Assembly: GCA_023897205.1 (NCBI GenBank)
Contig: JAHWDD010000003.1
Location: 933,665 to 997,664 of the forward strand
DNA from: Exophiala sp. HKRS030
Taxonomy: Eukaryota; Ascomycota; Eurotiomycetes; Chaetothyriales; Herpotrichiellaceae
Reading direction: 5' to 3'
Length of the DNA stretch: 64,000 nt
Within the stretch, counting starts at the first letter, position 1, and each line of letters begins with the position of its first letter. Made by a program: the position numbers and the translations under genes. This document shows, piece after piece, positions 29,073 through 39,890 of the stretch. The notes beneath the pieces are model-generated. The model had not been told where the DNA came from. It made no database searches and was given only the letters and a program-made list of their open reading frames with translations.

Positions 29073-32000
29073 TTATTCTCTGACCTTTCTCGTATCACGA
29101 CTGCCTTCGTCATCCCTGGTGGGAAACCCGAGCTTAGGTATCTTCTTTTTCTTCCCACGCTTGTCGCCAAACTGCTCGTCGAATTTCTTGATGTCTCTCA
29201 GCGAGCTCATGTCCTCCGAGATACTGGCAGAGATATCTTCAAGGGCCTTGTCGAAATGTTTCTTGGCCAAGGTCCGTCGTTCGGCATGTTGATATGGTTC
29301 CTCTCCCTGATGTAATTTTGCAATTTCGTTCTCTTCACGGACGCAGTTCAAGGCGGCGGCAACGGCCACGTTCTTCAAATCCGAGCCCGAGTAGAAAGGC
29401 GTCCGTTTGGCGAGGTCGGCCACGTCGACGTCGTCTGCCAGCTGTTCGTGTCGAAGATGGATCTTGAGAATCTGCAGTCGGTCCGGTTCGGTGGGTAGAT
29501 CGACCAGCAAGCGACGAGGGAGACGACGCAGTACGGCATCGTCCAGGTCCATGGGTCGATTGGTCGCAACCATGATGAAAGCACTACCAGAGTCATTGCT
29601 CATGCCGTCCCACTCTTTCAGAAATTGGTTGAGAAGTTCACGGTGGCTGACGCGCCGGCCCTGATTACTCCGTGCGCTGAACATGGCATCGGCTTCGTCC
29701 AGGAATACCACACACGGTGAAAGCTTCTTGGCCAAGCTGAAAAGAGCCTTGACATTCTTTTCACCTTCTCCCACGTACATATCGTTTATATCTGCCGCAC
29801 TAACCTCTAGCATCGTCGCACCCGATTCCTTGGCCACTGCCTTGGCCGCCAAAGTCTTACCTGTACCAGGTGGTCCGTAGAGTAGCAGACCCGGAATCTT
29901 GTCCGAGGCTAGGACACCATATTTGAACGCATCGGGTCTGACCAAGGATAAGGTGGTCAAAGTTTGGAGAGTATCAATCGTCTCTATAGGCATGTGAACG
30001 TCGTTGAACGTCGTGGCGATGTTTTTGGCTTCGATGATACCGCCCATAAGTCGTTTCTCATATTTTGAAGCTGTCGCTCGGATCGAGGCGAGTCGTGAGT
30101 CTTCTCTGGGAGGAGCAGAGGAAAAGGAACCTGTTCGGCCGGCAAATTCCAGCTTGAGTTCAGCGCTGTTCTTCTCCGCCCATCTCATCTTGGTCTTGTC
30201 ACTGTGGTTCAAGTGGGCTATTGCGGCACTGATGACAGGCTCAGAGAGACCTTGAACCGCAGCAAGGGATTCCTGCAATTCTGCCTTGTCGGTGATACCA
30301 GGGATGTCTTGAATTGGAGGAGCAGCGCCGGCAATATACGTCGCCAGCCTTTGCACATACGAGTAACTCCAGATCTGAGCTTCCAAATACGATCTGTCGC
30401 TACGAGCAAGATGGTTGAAAAAGTCACGTCGCCAGAATCCGGGTTCCAGGTGAGCGAAGACGGCCGGTTTTTGCCTTCGCATCAAATCCCACAAATGTCT
30501 CATGTTGATCGTTGCGATTCGTTGTTTCCGGTCGTGAAGAAGTGCGAGCTTGGATGTCGTGTTCGGTAATACTGGAGTGATAACGATATTATGAGATATT
30601 TCATCTCGATCGCCAAGTTGAAACGTCTTGATACCCTCTTTCGTCAATGGATCCGAATCTTCCCTTAGGGTGTCAGTCCCGACGAGAAGCAGAGGTGAGC
30701 CTAGTTTTCTCTGTCGAGAAATATCCTTGTACAGTTCGTGTAGGAATCCAAGCCCTAATGAAGTCTCCTGAATAGATTCAAGATCCTTGACGTGAATTAT
30801 TATAGCGTTCTTAGGAAGTCCGTTTTGTTTTGCCACAGCTTCACGAGCCTCTTGTAGAGGTGTCTTTCGCTCACTCCCATCACCATTCTGTGGACAATCC
30901 TGACCTGCCAGGAGCTTTTGCCGCTCCGAGAGACTGGCCAGAAGGGATGGGAAGATTTGTGGCGTTTCACGGAGTCTGCCAGTCTTCAGACCTTGCTTCG
31001 ACCAGCTGCCCCCGGGCGAGCCTGGTCCGTCTGAAAATATCTTCGTCAATCGCCGTCCAAACATGCCTTCACCTGATCTGCGCTCCGAACTCCCGAAAAG
31101 TGATTTGAGGTCTGGAAGGAAAGGCTTGCCGATCAACACCGGCATTCCCAATGGTGACGAATTAGGTGGGCCTGACAAGTCGTCAACCTCCATTTCCTCT
31201 TCCTCATAATCATCGTCTTCTTCTTTGGATTCTCGGAGCCGTTTTGCAGCAGATGGGTCGGAGAATGCATCGTTGTAAACATCGTAACTGAACATGCGGC
31301 TGGAGCTGATAACACCAGGATCCACAGAGGCTTGTGCCATCAAGCTCGCAATGTCCTGAGCATCCAGGACCATAAGATCGCAGCCCAGGTCCCGTGCGAG
31401 ATCTTCAACAACATGCTCTAGCAAAATGTCACCATCTTTGCCCGCGTACCGCAGCAGGAGATGTTCTCTTAACCCTTCACTTTCTTGGATACGAGAATGA
31501 GCCCCGGGCAGTTGCAAGAGGCCTCTGGCAGTTCGCATGACTTCTTCATACTGCTCGTCTAACACGAAATATCTCTTTTGAAAGGGTCCATCTGGTCTGG
31601 GAAAGGTCGAAGAATGGTCGGGATCCTTTGAAGGCTCGGTTTGTATTGTTTTGTCGTGGTCCGGAGAAACGTGGTGTTCAACAGGATTGTCGCTTCCCCC
31701 AGGGTGACGAGGGGGTGCTCCGTCCGAGCTTGGAGAGAGGTGTCTGTCCAAGGGTTCGCCGGTCACCAGGTCCGCAGCCACTTTCTGTACCCTTGAGCGA
31801 GCGCCTTGTGCTAAGTGTTCTTCTCCGTACAGATGGATATTACTATGTTCGAACCACTGCGGGGTCGAGAAAGTATCGCCTGTGGCTGACGTTCGATTGC
31901 GCATTCGTCGCCTGGAAGCTGACCCATAATAGTTCGGTGTAGAAGGAGGAACAGCATTTTCCGAATTGGACGGTTCGCTCGGGATCGAAGGTGCTACGGA

Positions 32001-32246
32001 CTTCTTTTTCTCCTCCAAGAGAGCCCGTCCCTTGATTGCCGCCGCACGTGCATCTTCATTGCTCTTGTCGTTGTCGGTTCCGCGACCGCCTGTAGGACTT
32101 GGGTTGTTCGAAGCTTCCTGCGGAGTACGAAAGCGAGGTGTGGTATGAAAGGAGCGAGTTCGACTCGACTGTCTGCGGGCACACTGTCGGCAGTTCGAGG
32201 CGATGATGTGCGTGAACCTTAGTTCCGCTTGCAAAGTAGAAGGCAT
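29073..32246 (-). CDS. AAA+ ATPase, Msp1/ATAD1-like core, probably mitochondrial
   Basis: A 1057-residue intronless protein. I chose the ATG at 32246, which opens a mitochondrial-type presequence (basic, Arg-rich, with RSRTRSFHTTPRFR near 30-45); the frame extends 42 codons upstream without sense. Residues ~50-430 are charged and low in complexity. A conserved middle region precedes one AAA module: Walker A GPPGTGKT (Lys797), Walker B VVFLDEAD, sensor 1 MVATNRP, and an arginine-finger region RRLPRRL. The module most resembles Msp1/ATAD1, which extract mistargeted membrane proteins, but this protein is about three times longer than Msp1. It is a fungal-type AAA protein whose exact substrate I cannot give. 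Confidence 0.85.
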   Translation of the reverse strand: MPSTLQAELRFTHIIASNCRQCARRQSSRTRSFHTTPRFRTPQEASNNPSPTGGRGTDNDKSNEDARAAAIKGRALLEEKKKSVAPSIPSEPSNSENAVPPSTPNYYGSASRRRMRNRTSATGDTFSTPQWFEHSNIHLYGEEHLAQGARSRVQKVAADLVTGEPLDRHLSPSSDGAPPRHPGGSDNPVEHHVSPDHDKTIQTEPSKDPDHSSTFPRPDGPFQKRYFVLDEQYEEVMRTARGLLQLPGAHSRIQESEGLREHLLLRYAGKDGDILLEHVVEDLARDLGCDLMVLDAQDIASLMAQASVDPGVISSSRMFSYDVYNDAFSDPSAAKRLRESKEEDDDYEEEEMEVDDLSGPPNSSPLGMPVLIGKPFLPDLKSLFGSSERRSGEGMFGRRLTKIFSDGPGSPGGSWSKQGLKTGRLRETPQIFPSLLASLSERQKLLAGQDCPQNGDGSERKTPLQEAREAVAKQNGLPKNAIIIHVKDLESIQETSLGLGFLHELYKDISRQRKLGSPLLLVGTDTLREDSDPLTKEGIKTFQLGDRDEISHNIVITPVLPNTTSKLALLHDRKQRIATINMRHLWDLMRRQKPAVFAHLEPGFWRRDFFNHLARSDRSYLEAQIWSYSYVQRLATYIAGAAPPIQDIPGITDKAELQESLAAVQGLSEPVISAAIAHLNHSDKTKMRWAEKNSAELKLEFAGRTGSFSSAPPREDSRLASIRATASKYEKRLMGGIIEAKNIATTFNDVHMPIETIDTLQTLTTLSLVRPDAFKYGVLASDKIPGLLLYGPPGTGKTLAAKAVAKESGATMLEVSAADINDMYVGEGEKNVKALFSLAKKLSPCVVFLDEADAMFSARSNQGRRVSHRELLNQFLKEWDGMSNDSGSAFIMVATNRPMDLDDAVLRRLPRRLLVDLPTEPDRLQILKIHLRHEQLADDVDVADLAKRTPFYSGSDLKNVAVAAALNCVREENEIAKLHQGEEPYQHAERRTLAKKHFDKALEDISASISEDMSSLRDIKKFDEQFGDKRGKKKKIPKLGFPTRDDEGSRDTRKVRE

Positions 32247-32467
32247 TCGAACGAGCGACGAAGGAGCGCATAGATTAGCTTGATCAAGAACTACCCTTGT
32301 ATAAAAGTTGACAAACAAATTCCATGTGCAGTGGCGCATCAACCACGTAACACTCCACCGTACAAAATGCACTTCAAACTCGGAATTTCAACATCTTTTC
32401 TCGCCGCCCGTCGATTGCAGGCGATTAATTTTCTCGCATTCCACGACAAGATCCTTGCGACGGTGCG
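32247..32467. promoter_or_regulatory. Compact divergent promoter, AAA ATPase and ncs6
   Basis: A 221-bp spacer between two start codons on opposite strands. No TATA box is evident, as is common for housekeeping genes. Confidence 0.5.
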
Positions 32468-33730
32468 ATGCCTCCAGTCGTATGTGAGATCTGTAAAGAC
32501 GCGCGAGCGGCCGTCATCAGACCCAAAAACTCACAGAAGATTTGCAAACAGTGTTTCTTGAATGTTTTCGAAAGGGAAATTCACGAGACCATCGTGAGTA
32601 ATAATTTATTTTACCGTGGCGAGCGAGTGGCGATTGGTGCATCTGGGGGGAAAGACTCGACAGTGCTCGCTTCGGTCCTCAAGACCTTGAACGAGCGACA
32701 CGACTACGGTCTGGATCTTGTTCTCTTATCCATCGATGAGGGTATCAAAGGATATCGAGACGACAGTCTAGAAACCGTCAAGAGGAACGCACAACAATAT
32801 GCCATGCCGCTCGAGATTGTGGGCTATGACCAACTCTATGGCTGGACCATGGACCAAGTCGTGGCCCAAGTGGGCAAGAAAGGCAATTGCACCTATTGTG
32901 GGGTGTTTCGACGACAGGCACTGGATAGAGGTGCCGCGAAACTGGGTATCAAGCATGTCGTTACTGGGCACAACGCAGATGATGTTGCGGAGACTGTCAT
33001 GATGAATCTTTTGCGGGCCGATCTACCTCGACTCTCCCGAGCTACGTCTATTCTGACGGCGAGTGCAGCGAGCGAAATCAAACGGAGCAAGCCACTCAAG
33101 TATGCGTACGAAAAGGAAATTGTGCTCTACGCCCACCACAAGAAGCTGGATTACTTCAGCACGGAATGTATCTATTCACCCGAGGCATTCCGTGGCACTG
33201 CAAGAACGTTGATCAAAGATTTGGAAAAAATCAGACCCAGCAGCATCTTGGACATTGTCAGGAGTGGAGAGGATATGGCCACATTGGTGCCCCCGGAAGT
33301 CAGGAGCGCCGCAACGTGCGGTGCGCATGCCGAGGAAGATACGAATGGCTGTGGATCTGGCGGTGCAGCTGGTGACTCAATGGCAAAGATCGAGGAGCAA
33401 CTGGTTGCGAACACGTTGGCCGGCGAGAGAGAAACCGAGATCAAAATCCCCGAGGCTGCTCAAGTATCTCGGCGGACCTCGAAGTCTTCTGCCACAAACA
33501 CCCACGATGGACGACCGAAGCGACAGCGTCGAAAGATCGTCAAGCAAGTCATGGGCCAGTGTGAAAAATGTGGCTACCTATCGAGCCAGAGGATCTGCAA
33601 AGCATGTACCTTACTTGAGGGTCTCAACAAAAGTCGACCTCGCAACGCTATCGAAATAAGCAATGGGGACCAGCAAGAGAGCACGGCCTTGACGAGCCGT
33701 GTGGCAGATCTTTCGATCTCTGCTGGCTGA
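32468..33730 (+). CDS. ncs6: Cytoplasmic tRNA 2-thiolation protein 1 (Ncs6/Ctu1)
   Basis: A 420-residue intronless tRNA thiolase. It adds the 2-thio group to wobble U34 of tRNA-Lys, -Glu and -Gln with Ncs2, taking sulfur from the Urm1 pathway in the cytosol. Visible features: N-terminal zinc ribbon Cys pairs (CEIC 6-9, CKQC 26-29), the PP-loop SGGKDS at 59-64, the CTYCG motif with a later STEC (iron-sulfur or zinc cysteines), [10 protein letters not shown], and a C-terminal zinc pair set (CEKCG, CKAC). A low-complexity insert of about 80 residues sits before the last zinc pairs. The stop is 7 bp from the convergent FAD gene stop. Confidence 0.95.
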   Translation: MPPVVCEICKDARAAVIRPKNSQKICKQCFLNVFEREIHETIVSNNLFYRGERVAIGASGGKDSTVLASVLKTLNERHDYGLDLVLLSIDEGIKGYRDDSLETVKRNAQQYAMPLEIVGYDQLYGWTMDQVVAQVGKKGNCTYCGVFRRQALDRGAAKLGIKHVVTGHNADDVAETVMMNLLRADLPRLSRATSILTASAASEIKRSKPLKYAYEKEIVLYAHHKKLDYFSTECIYSPEAFRGTARTLIKDLEKIRPSSILDIVRSGEDMATLVPPEVRSAATCGAHAEEDTNGCGSGGAAGDSMAKIEEQLVANTLAGERETEIKIPEAAQVSRRTSKSSATNTHDGRPKRQRRKIVKQVMGQCEKCGYLSSQRICKACTLLEGLNKSRPRNAIEISNGDQQESTALTSRVADLSISAG

Positions 33731-33737
33731 AGATTGC

Positions 33738-35327
33738 TCAAGCAGTCTTTCGCCGTGAAGCTATCCGTCGGTCGAGCATTGCGGCCAATGCGGTACATGC
33801 GTTTCCAACGAGCAACATTGCTATCTGTACGCTCAAAATCAACGATCTCGATACGTAGTTCTTCCACGTCAAGGCAGGCCTCGAACCTCTGGAAAATGTC
33901 GAATCGACGAAGTCAAAGGGGGGTCGAGCGCCCAAGTGGTCGACAGCCACTGACAGACCGCTGCTGAATCCATCCTCGTGAAAGCCGTATTTCGTCCAAG
34001 CTCCACAGTAACTGATGTTCCTGGTGTTCTGAATGCGCGGCAACAGTTTCTGGGACCTGATGGCGGTGGCGTTGTACAGGGGATGAGAATACTCCCAGAT
34101 ACCTTGGGCCAGCCGAGGCTCCGGCATGTTCAGTGGATTCAGTGTTACCAATACCGGGCCATATTCGTCTTCTGGTATGTGTTGCAACAGGTTCATCCAG
34201 TACGTCAGGCATACCTTTGAGACGTTCTGGCTGTTGGTGGGAGGGAAGGGGGATTCTGTGATATAGTTCCAGGCGGACCATGCTATACGTCTCTTTGGCA
34301 TCAAAGCGAGGTCCGAGTGGAGGACCGCAACATTTCTACTCGTCTGGAACCCAGAGAGTATGCCGACCTCTTCCTCCGTCGCCGCAGACTTCAGTATCTC
34401 CAGCGCTTGATCACCGTGGGTCGCGAGGATGACGTGGTCGAATTCATGATCCCTCCCGTTGGTGGTGAGCACGACCCTCCCGTCCAGTGGCCGTACCGCC
34501 GTCACCTTGCTCTTGACGTGTATACGGCTCCTGTCGAAGCCTCGGAGCACGGCGTCGAGGTAGCGCCTCGACCCTCCCGGTATGGTCATCCAGTCTGGGC
34601 GTTTGGCGACGGTGCTCAAGAGGTGGTGGTTGTACATGAAGCGGACCAACGTGACGGCGGGGAACTCCAGGGAGCATTTATCCGGGCTCGTACTCCAGAC
34701 GGCGGCCGTCATGGGGATCAGGTAGTCGTCCCGGAATTCCCGGGAGTAGTTTTCTCTGTCGAGATAATCACCGATACTTTCTTGGGCTGCCGCCACCTGC
34801 TTGGTCTTGGTGGTCTTGGTTGCTGTTCGCACTTCGTCTGTAGATTGATTTTCGTCCTCGCTCTCTTCATCGTCATCGGACTCGGCCTGAAGGAGGTCCA
34901 AGGCGAACTCGTTGAAGCGGACAATGTCGAATATCATCCTCCACATTCCAGGGCTGAAGACGTTTTTGGTCTGGGCAAAGACGGAACCGAGAGAGGTCCC
35001 GGCCCACTCGAAGCCGCCCTGGTCGCGGGAGACCCCGAACGTCATCTCCGTCCTCCTCGTCGAGACCCCGACTTGGTCCAAAAATCGTACAAAGTTGGGG
35101 TAGGTCGCGCTGTTCATGACGATGAAGCCGGTGTCGACGTCGACGGGGGTCCCGGGCGCGCCGCCACCGTCCGCCGACGGCGCCTCGAACCTGACCGTGT
35201 TGGTGTGCCCGCCGAGTCGCGACTCGGCCTCGAACAGGTGGACTTGATGGTCCGTACTCGTGTCCAGCGCCCAGAGGGCCGCGACGCCCGAGCACCCGCT
35301 CCCGACGATGGCCACCCTCTTCCCCAT
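33738..35327 (-). CDS. FAD-dependent amine-oxidase-like oxidoreductase
   Basis: A 529-residue intronless flavoprotein. The Rossmann motif is VAIVGSGCSG at the start, followed by LFEAESRLGGHTNT. DVDTGFIVMN and the substrate-side HVILATHGDQAL block fit the flavin amine oxidase/COG2907 group. In bacteria such proteins often sit next to cyclopropane fatty acid synthase genes; no such neighbour exists here. An acidic insert near 150-175 contains EDENQSTDE. A hydrophobic segment close to the C-terminus (about 500-520) suggests a membrane anchor. The 5' two-thirds is very GC-rich, producing long antisense frames. Substrate is unknown. Confidence 0.85.
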   Translation of the reverse strand: MGKRVAIVGSGCSGVAALWALDTSTDHQVHLFEAESRLGGHTNTVRFEAPSADGGGAPGTPVDVDTGFIVMNSATYPNFVRFLDQVGVSTRRTEMTFGVSRDQGGFEWAGTSLGSVFAQTKNVFSPGMWRMIFDIVRFNEFALDLLQAESDDDEESEDENQSTDEVRTATKTTKTKQVAAAQESIGDYLDRENYSREFRDDYLIPMTAAVWSTSPDKCSLEFPAVTLVRFMYNHHLLSTVAKRPDWMTIPGGSRRYLDAVLRGFDRSRIHVKSKVTAVRPLDGRVVLTTNGRDHEFDHVILATHGDQALEILKSAATEEEVGILSGFQTSRNVAVLHSDLALMPKRRIAWSAWNYITESPFPPTNSQNVSKVCLTYWMNLLQHIPEDEYGPVLVTLNPLNMPEPRLAQGIWEYSHPLYNATAIRSQKLLPRIQNTRNISYCGAWTKYGFHEDGFSSGLSVAVDHLGARPPFDFVDSTFSRGSRPALTWKNYVSRSLILSVQIAMLLVGNACTALAAMLDRRIASRRKTA

Positions 35328-36558
35328 GTGGCCGTCAAGACGCCCTCCGGGTCGGCAAACGGACTCGAGAAAAAAGAGCTCTTCTGTTTGTCTTACGTTT
35401 GCACTGGGTCGTCATCAACCCCGTCCGGGGATCGGTCTGTCTTCTTTTTTTGTTTTGTTCTTTTAAAAAAAATCCTCGAGGAGATGCTCTCGTACCTTTA
35501 CCCCAAGTAGAGACGATTACGACGGCGACTCAAAAAATACAAAAGCAAAAACTCGCCATCAACACAACTCGGGGAGCCTTTGGCCCCAGTTAAGAACCAT
35601 TCTGTGTTTTGAGAAAAATTCTTCTGACTGAATAACCATTGATGTATGTAGGAAGTTATATCCAGTATGCATGATGACATCGATGATCCGTCGACAATGA
35701 TGAATATGTAATTCAATGTCTTTTCGGGGGTACATTCACGTGCCGAGAATACGCTAAAACTATGCCAAGACCAAACCGTAACAAACTTGTCCTACTGGGG
35801 AGTATCAATCCATCCAGCGACCTTGTCTCGTTCAACGAGTTGTAATCGCCCATGGTTCGATCTGGCGCTTGAATCCCCGTACTAAAGGCAATGCCAACAG
35901 TCGTTGAAGGCATGGAGTCCGTCCATTCATGAAAACAACAGGTACATTATCTTAATATGCTCCGAATCAAAACCCTTTTTGCCCTTGTATTTGTATGTCG
36001 AGAAGACTCCCGATGTCAACGCCGGTCGGGTGAAGGGGTATCACTTGGTATCTCCTTTTTCGTCTTCCTTTTTTCTTTCGTAACATAACGTCATGTCTAT
36101 CATCATCGTGTCGTATCGAATCGTATCGCATCATGATAATGGCGCGTTTTCGTTGTAATTTTGTCGAACGTCGACCGTCGTTGTTGCTTCTCATGTCTTG
36201 TCACTCTTTTCTCCCTCTACACCTGATAGATTTTGCTGAACAGACTCTCCTATGGTCATCCTCTTTCCTCTTTTGACCGTATTTTCATACTCCTCGGTCG
36301 TGGGCCGCAGTATCGTCCCCCTCTTTTTCTGCCTTCTCAGACGCAACCTTGTTTTCTTCGAGCACAACCACAGCAATCCCCGTCGTACAGTGCGCTCTCC
36401 GACCAAGTGAAAAGACGATACCTGGTCATGTTGCATCCAATCCAATCGGCCTCCAACAGCGGGTTGTCTCGTCTCGCCCTCATCTCGCCTCGTCGTCCGT
36501 CCCCCGGTGTGGTTCAGGAACATTCTGTCGCAAACATATCTCAAGACATAGGTCATTC
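35328..36558. other. Gene-free spacer
   Basis: About 1.2 kb between the FAD gene start and the methyltransferase stop, both on the minus strand. It should hold the FAD gene promoter and the methyltransferase 3' UTR. A short direct repeat of TCGTATCG lies near 36112-36130. No supported gene. Confidence 0.6.
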
Positions 36559-37677
36559 TCATCCATGTCCGTTGCCCCACATGATGGCTTCTTCCTCTCT
36601 ACTCGGCTTCCTCCCATAGACGATATAATGTCGCTGATAGGCATGTACGTCCTTATTCTTCGTGGCCTTCCTCACCTCGGCGAGCGAGACCTCAATCTCC
36701 TCGCGTGTCCACTGTAGCCCTTCCACCCCGAACAATTTGTACGTGAATCCCGGTAGGCCGGTCAACCAATTATTCAACCACCACCCTCCAATGTTCTTCA
36801 GATGGGGATCCCTCGGCCAGGGGCCCAGGGGGATCTTACTGACATGTTCGTGTATGTCGACAAAGCCGGCCTGCTCCATCCAAGTCTTGATGTGACTCGC
36901 GACCCGAACGGGCCGGGGGGGGTCAAGGGCCCGGGCGGCGGCACGGTGTAAATTATCGTCCCAGGCCTTCAGGGGCCACTTGTCAGGAATGGTGTCGTCG
37001 TCACTCACAGGCGTCGGATGAAGTTCTTGAATCTCCATCCAACCCGTCCCCGGGGTGATGTACTTCCTCGCCGTACGGATCATGTCCTTGTAAGAGACGA
37101 GACTGCCCGCCAAAAAGCGGGCGTGGCAAAAGTCTACACTGTCCAGGGGCCGAAGCCAGTCGTCGTCGCTGCAGTCTTGGATCTCGAAACATACGTTGTT
37201 CGGCACGTCGATGGGTTGGACCGCGGATAGGTCGATGCCTGTGATTTCGGCGTGTGGGAGGATATTGGAGTCGGCAAGTTCGATGGGCCACTGGCCGGTG
37301 CCTGTGCCCAGGTCGAGGACGTTGTAGACATGGTCGGGATGTAAAGGAGCGAAGAAGAGTCTGTTGTGGAGGCGGTTGAGGATTTCGTGTTGGTTGTCGA
37401 GACGAGTCGATTCGTCTTCATCGTTGGGGAATAGATAGCTGCCTTCTTTGTACCGATGGTACCGACGTCCCCAGAACATGGGATAATCCAGGACACTGGC
37501 ATGTAGAGAGTGGGTGTCGAAACTGGCTTCGTCTGAAAGGGCGGGATTCGAATCGGGGTCTATAGGTGAGTCCATGGTTTGGTTGGTGACGAGGGTCGTC
37601 GTCGTCGTCGTTGTTGTTGTTGTTGTTGTTGTTGTGAGTGGTGCAATGGTCTTGGCATCAGATTCGGCATCTGACAT
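36559..37677 (-). CDS. LaeA-like SAM-dependent methyltransferase
   Basis: A 372-residue class I methyltransferase of the fungal LaeA-like (TAM domain) group. The low-complexity N-terminus includes about 14 consecutive Thr. The domain starts with RRYHRYKEGSYLFPNDEDE, then the SAM motif I DLGTGTGQW, GIDLSAVQP (motif II), FCHARFLAGS, and a C-terminal LQWTREEIEV...R block typical of the family. Family members other than LaeA itself are many, and most have unknown substrates, so I do not name it laeA. It is intronless. Confidence 0.85.
   Translation of the reverse strand: MSDAESDAKTIAPLTTTTTTTTTTTTTTLVTNQTMDSPIDPDSNPALSDEASFDTHSLHASVLDYPMFWGRRYHRYKEGSYLFPNDEDESTRLDNQHEILNRLHNRLFFAPLHPDHVYNVLDLGTGTGQWPIELADSNILPHAEITGIDLSAVQPIDVPNNVCFEIQDCSDDDWLRPLDSVDFCHARFLAGSLVSYKDMIRTARKYITPGTGWMEIQELHPTPVSDDDTIPDKWPLKAWDDNLHRAAARALDPPRPVRVASHIKTWMEQAGFVDIHEHVSKIPLGPWPRDPHLKNIGGWWLNNWLTGLPGFTYKLFGVEGLQWTREEIEVSLAEVRKATKNKDVHAYQRHYIVYGRKPSREEEAIMWGNGHG
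37595..37635 (+). repeat. (GTY)n trinucleotide repeat encoding poly-Thr
   Basis: Five GTC units are followed by eight to nine GTT units on the plus strand, read as ACN threonine codons in the minus-strand methyltransferase. It is an in-frame microsatellite likely to vary in length between strains. Confidence 0.85.
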
Positions 37678-39890
37678 GCTTTTTCGGGTAGGGATGGTTG
37701 TGAAGAAGGAGAAGAGAACTGTAAACGGTGAGGAGTGAGATTGGTGTCATGAATTTGGGCCCCCGAAAGGGAAGAAAAAAGGAGTGAGGATTTTTGTTGT
37801 GCGGTATGGAGCAATGTATTGTTGGGTAGGTAGATACGGCGGTACGAGTGACAAAAAGGGAGAGTGGAGGAGGACAACAATAAGAACAAACAATAACCAG
37901 TGTCTTGTGTGTCTTGACTTTTATTAGACACCTGTGAAGGATAACACGACCCGAGGGAATGGGACAGGAAGATGGAGTGTTTGAAAAGAAGGGTGCAGAG
38001 GAGTCACCTGCAGGCATTATGGAGTCAGACCGCGCGATCTGTCGAAAAACTAACACTTGTACAGGATGGTTCTGGGTATTTATGCAAGACCAAGTGATGG
38101 GGTTGTCTTGGTGCTGTAACTAAAAATCCGACTAATGCGTTGAAAAAACCGAGTTAAGAGAGACTGGGAGGAGCTATTTACTTACTATGGAACAAGTACT
38201 CCGTACGTATGGAGAATATGGAGTACAGGAGAGACAGACTTATCAGGGCGAGGAGTTTATCTAGTATAATGTTGTAAGTCTTTGGTCGAAGTAGTTGTTT
38301 CTGGGGTTTTTGTGTACAGACAAGATGGTTTGTCTTTTTTGTTCGTTTTTATTTTTTTCCCTCATGTTGATTTTTTCCCTTCGTTCGGGTGATGTAGTGG
38401 TTTTTGGGGTACGAGTTACGAGTACGAGGTGGCGAAAGGAAAAAGTGACAGGAGACAGATTGAACAAGGCGAAGATTCTTTTAAGGTACAACTTCGGCGT
38501 GTAGTCGGTCCCAAGTGTCTAGGACAAGGACAAGGGCAAGTACCTGACATCCCTGAACAGTATTGTAGGTTAGATACTCGCCAAGTTAGCCATCGTATGA
38601 ATCAAGACTTCAATCCCAAAGAATACCTAGGGAGGTTACGAGCACAGTAGGCCACTTCTTGAAGATCAATACCTACTGGACAGAGTACAACACACAAGAA
38701 CACTTTATACTCCGTAGTGTCGGAGGTGAAGAAGTGTACCCTATGTAAGGTGTGTTACACATTGGACGCCTGACCCGATCATATGGTTCCAAAGCTCTAC
38801 TGTGAAGGTCCAGACAACCACATTTTGTCCCACATACCACTTCGTACATGTATCCTTGTACTCCGTAAGTTAAGCACCCACGTATCTAGGTAGCGGATAT
38901 TCTCAGTCCTGGAGTCCGTAAGCATCGGAATTAATTTCGTCCCCCCTGTACAGTACAAACCACTTTTTGTGTGCAAGATATCCGTAATACTACGAGTACG
39001 GATAAGTTAGATTTCTGGTAGAACCCTAACTCTGTAGCTTATGTATGGATTACTCCGTATCCGTAGCGATCATTTTAAAATACTGTACTATGCGTACCTA
39101 CACATCCGTACTTGATGGTACCTACGGAGTAACTAAACCCTCTTTCATTAATGGTACTTATTGTAGTCTCGATCAACTCCTCTTTTTTTCTCGCATCACT
39201 CTTCTTCACCGCTTCTCTCTACGGCCAACACTTCACGAGGGTACCTTCGACTCGCATCCTATACGAATAGAGTACCGAGGACACCAAAAAGAGAAAGGAA
39301 CTCAGCACTTACTCCCTCCCTCTGATTCTCTGTACTCTGTAACCCTGTAGCCCAATCCTTCCGTCATCACCTTCGTCACGTCTCCCCCCCCCTTCAACAA
39401 TTATGTTAACACTGTTTCGTTTCTTAGCGGAATATTTGGGCTTCAATTAGGTACGAGTAGGTACGGTAGAGATATTGCGGACTCTGTGCGGAGTACTCAA
39501 ATCTATCTCGCTACCAGATAATTACATTTTTCTTTTTTGTCTTCGCTTTCCTCTTGTTCACGACGATTCCCACTTGCCAGCTGTTCTAGGTATCTCAGAG
39601 CCGCAACACACAGGTCGAACTCCTTTAAAAGGGAAAGAAAAAAAAGCATTTGCTGCCCTGCCCTACCCAACCTTCCCGGCCTTTTTATTCCCCCAAAAGT
39701 CCCACCGTCCTCGTAAAAGGGGGTTCACGACGTAGACAGTAGGAGTGCTGAGAGTCTACTACTGTACGAATGACACCCCGTAATTCAGGTAGTTTCCTTG
39801 TCGGCAGGCCTTTCAAAGAGGCAAAGATTGAAACGCGCCGTCGTCGCCATCAGGGCCATAATCATCATAATCACCAATAACGTGCTAGCC
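37678..39890. other. 2.2-kb gene-free region rich in TACTCCGTA words
   Basis: No long frame with protein character on either strand. It is marked by TACTCCGTA/TACGGAGTA at 38197, 38708, 38859, 39051 and 39123, by many near variants (GGAGTAC, AGTCCGTA, ACGGATAA), and by T- and C-rich runs. It separates the methyltransferase start from the arp4 stop, both on the minus strand. Confidence 0.7.

Noticed and set aside
34317..35510. 397-codon plus-strand frame opposite the FAD oxidoreductase
   Set aside because: Antisense shadow of a GC-rich gene; no domain, and the minus strand has clear FAD-binding motifs.
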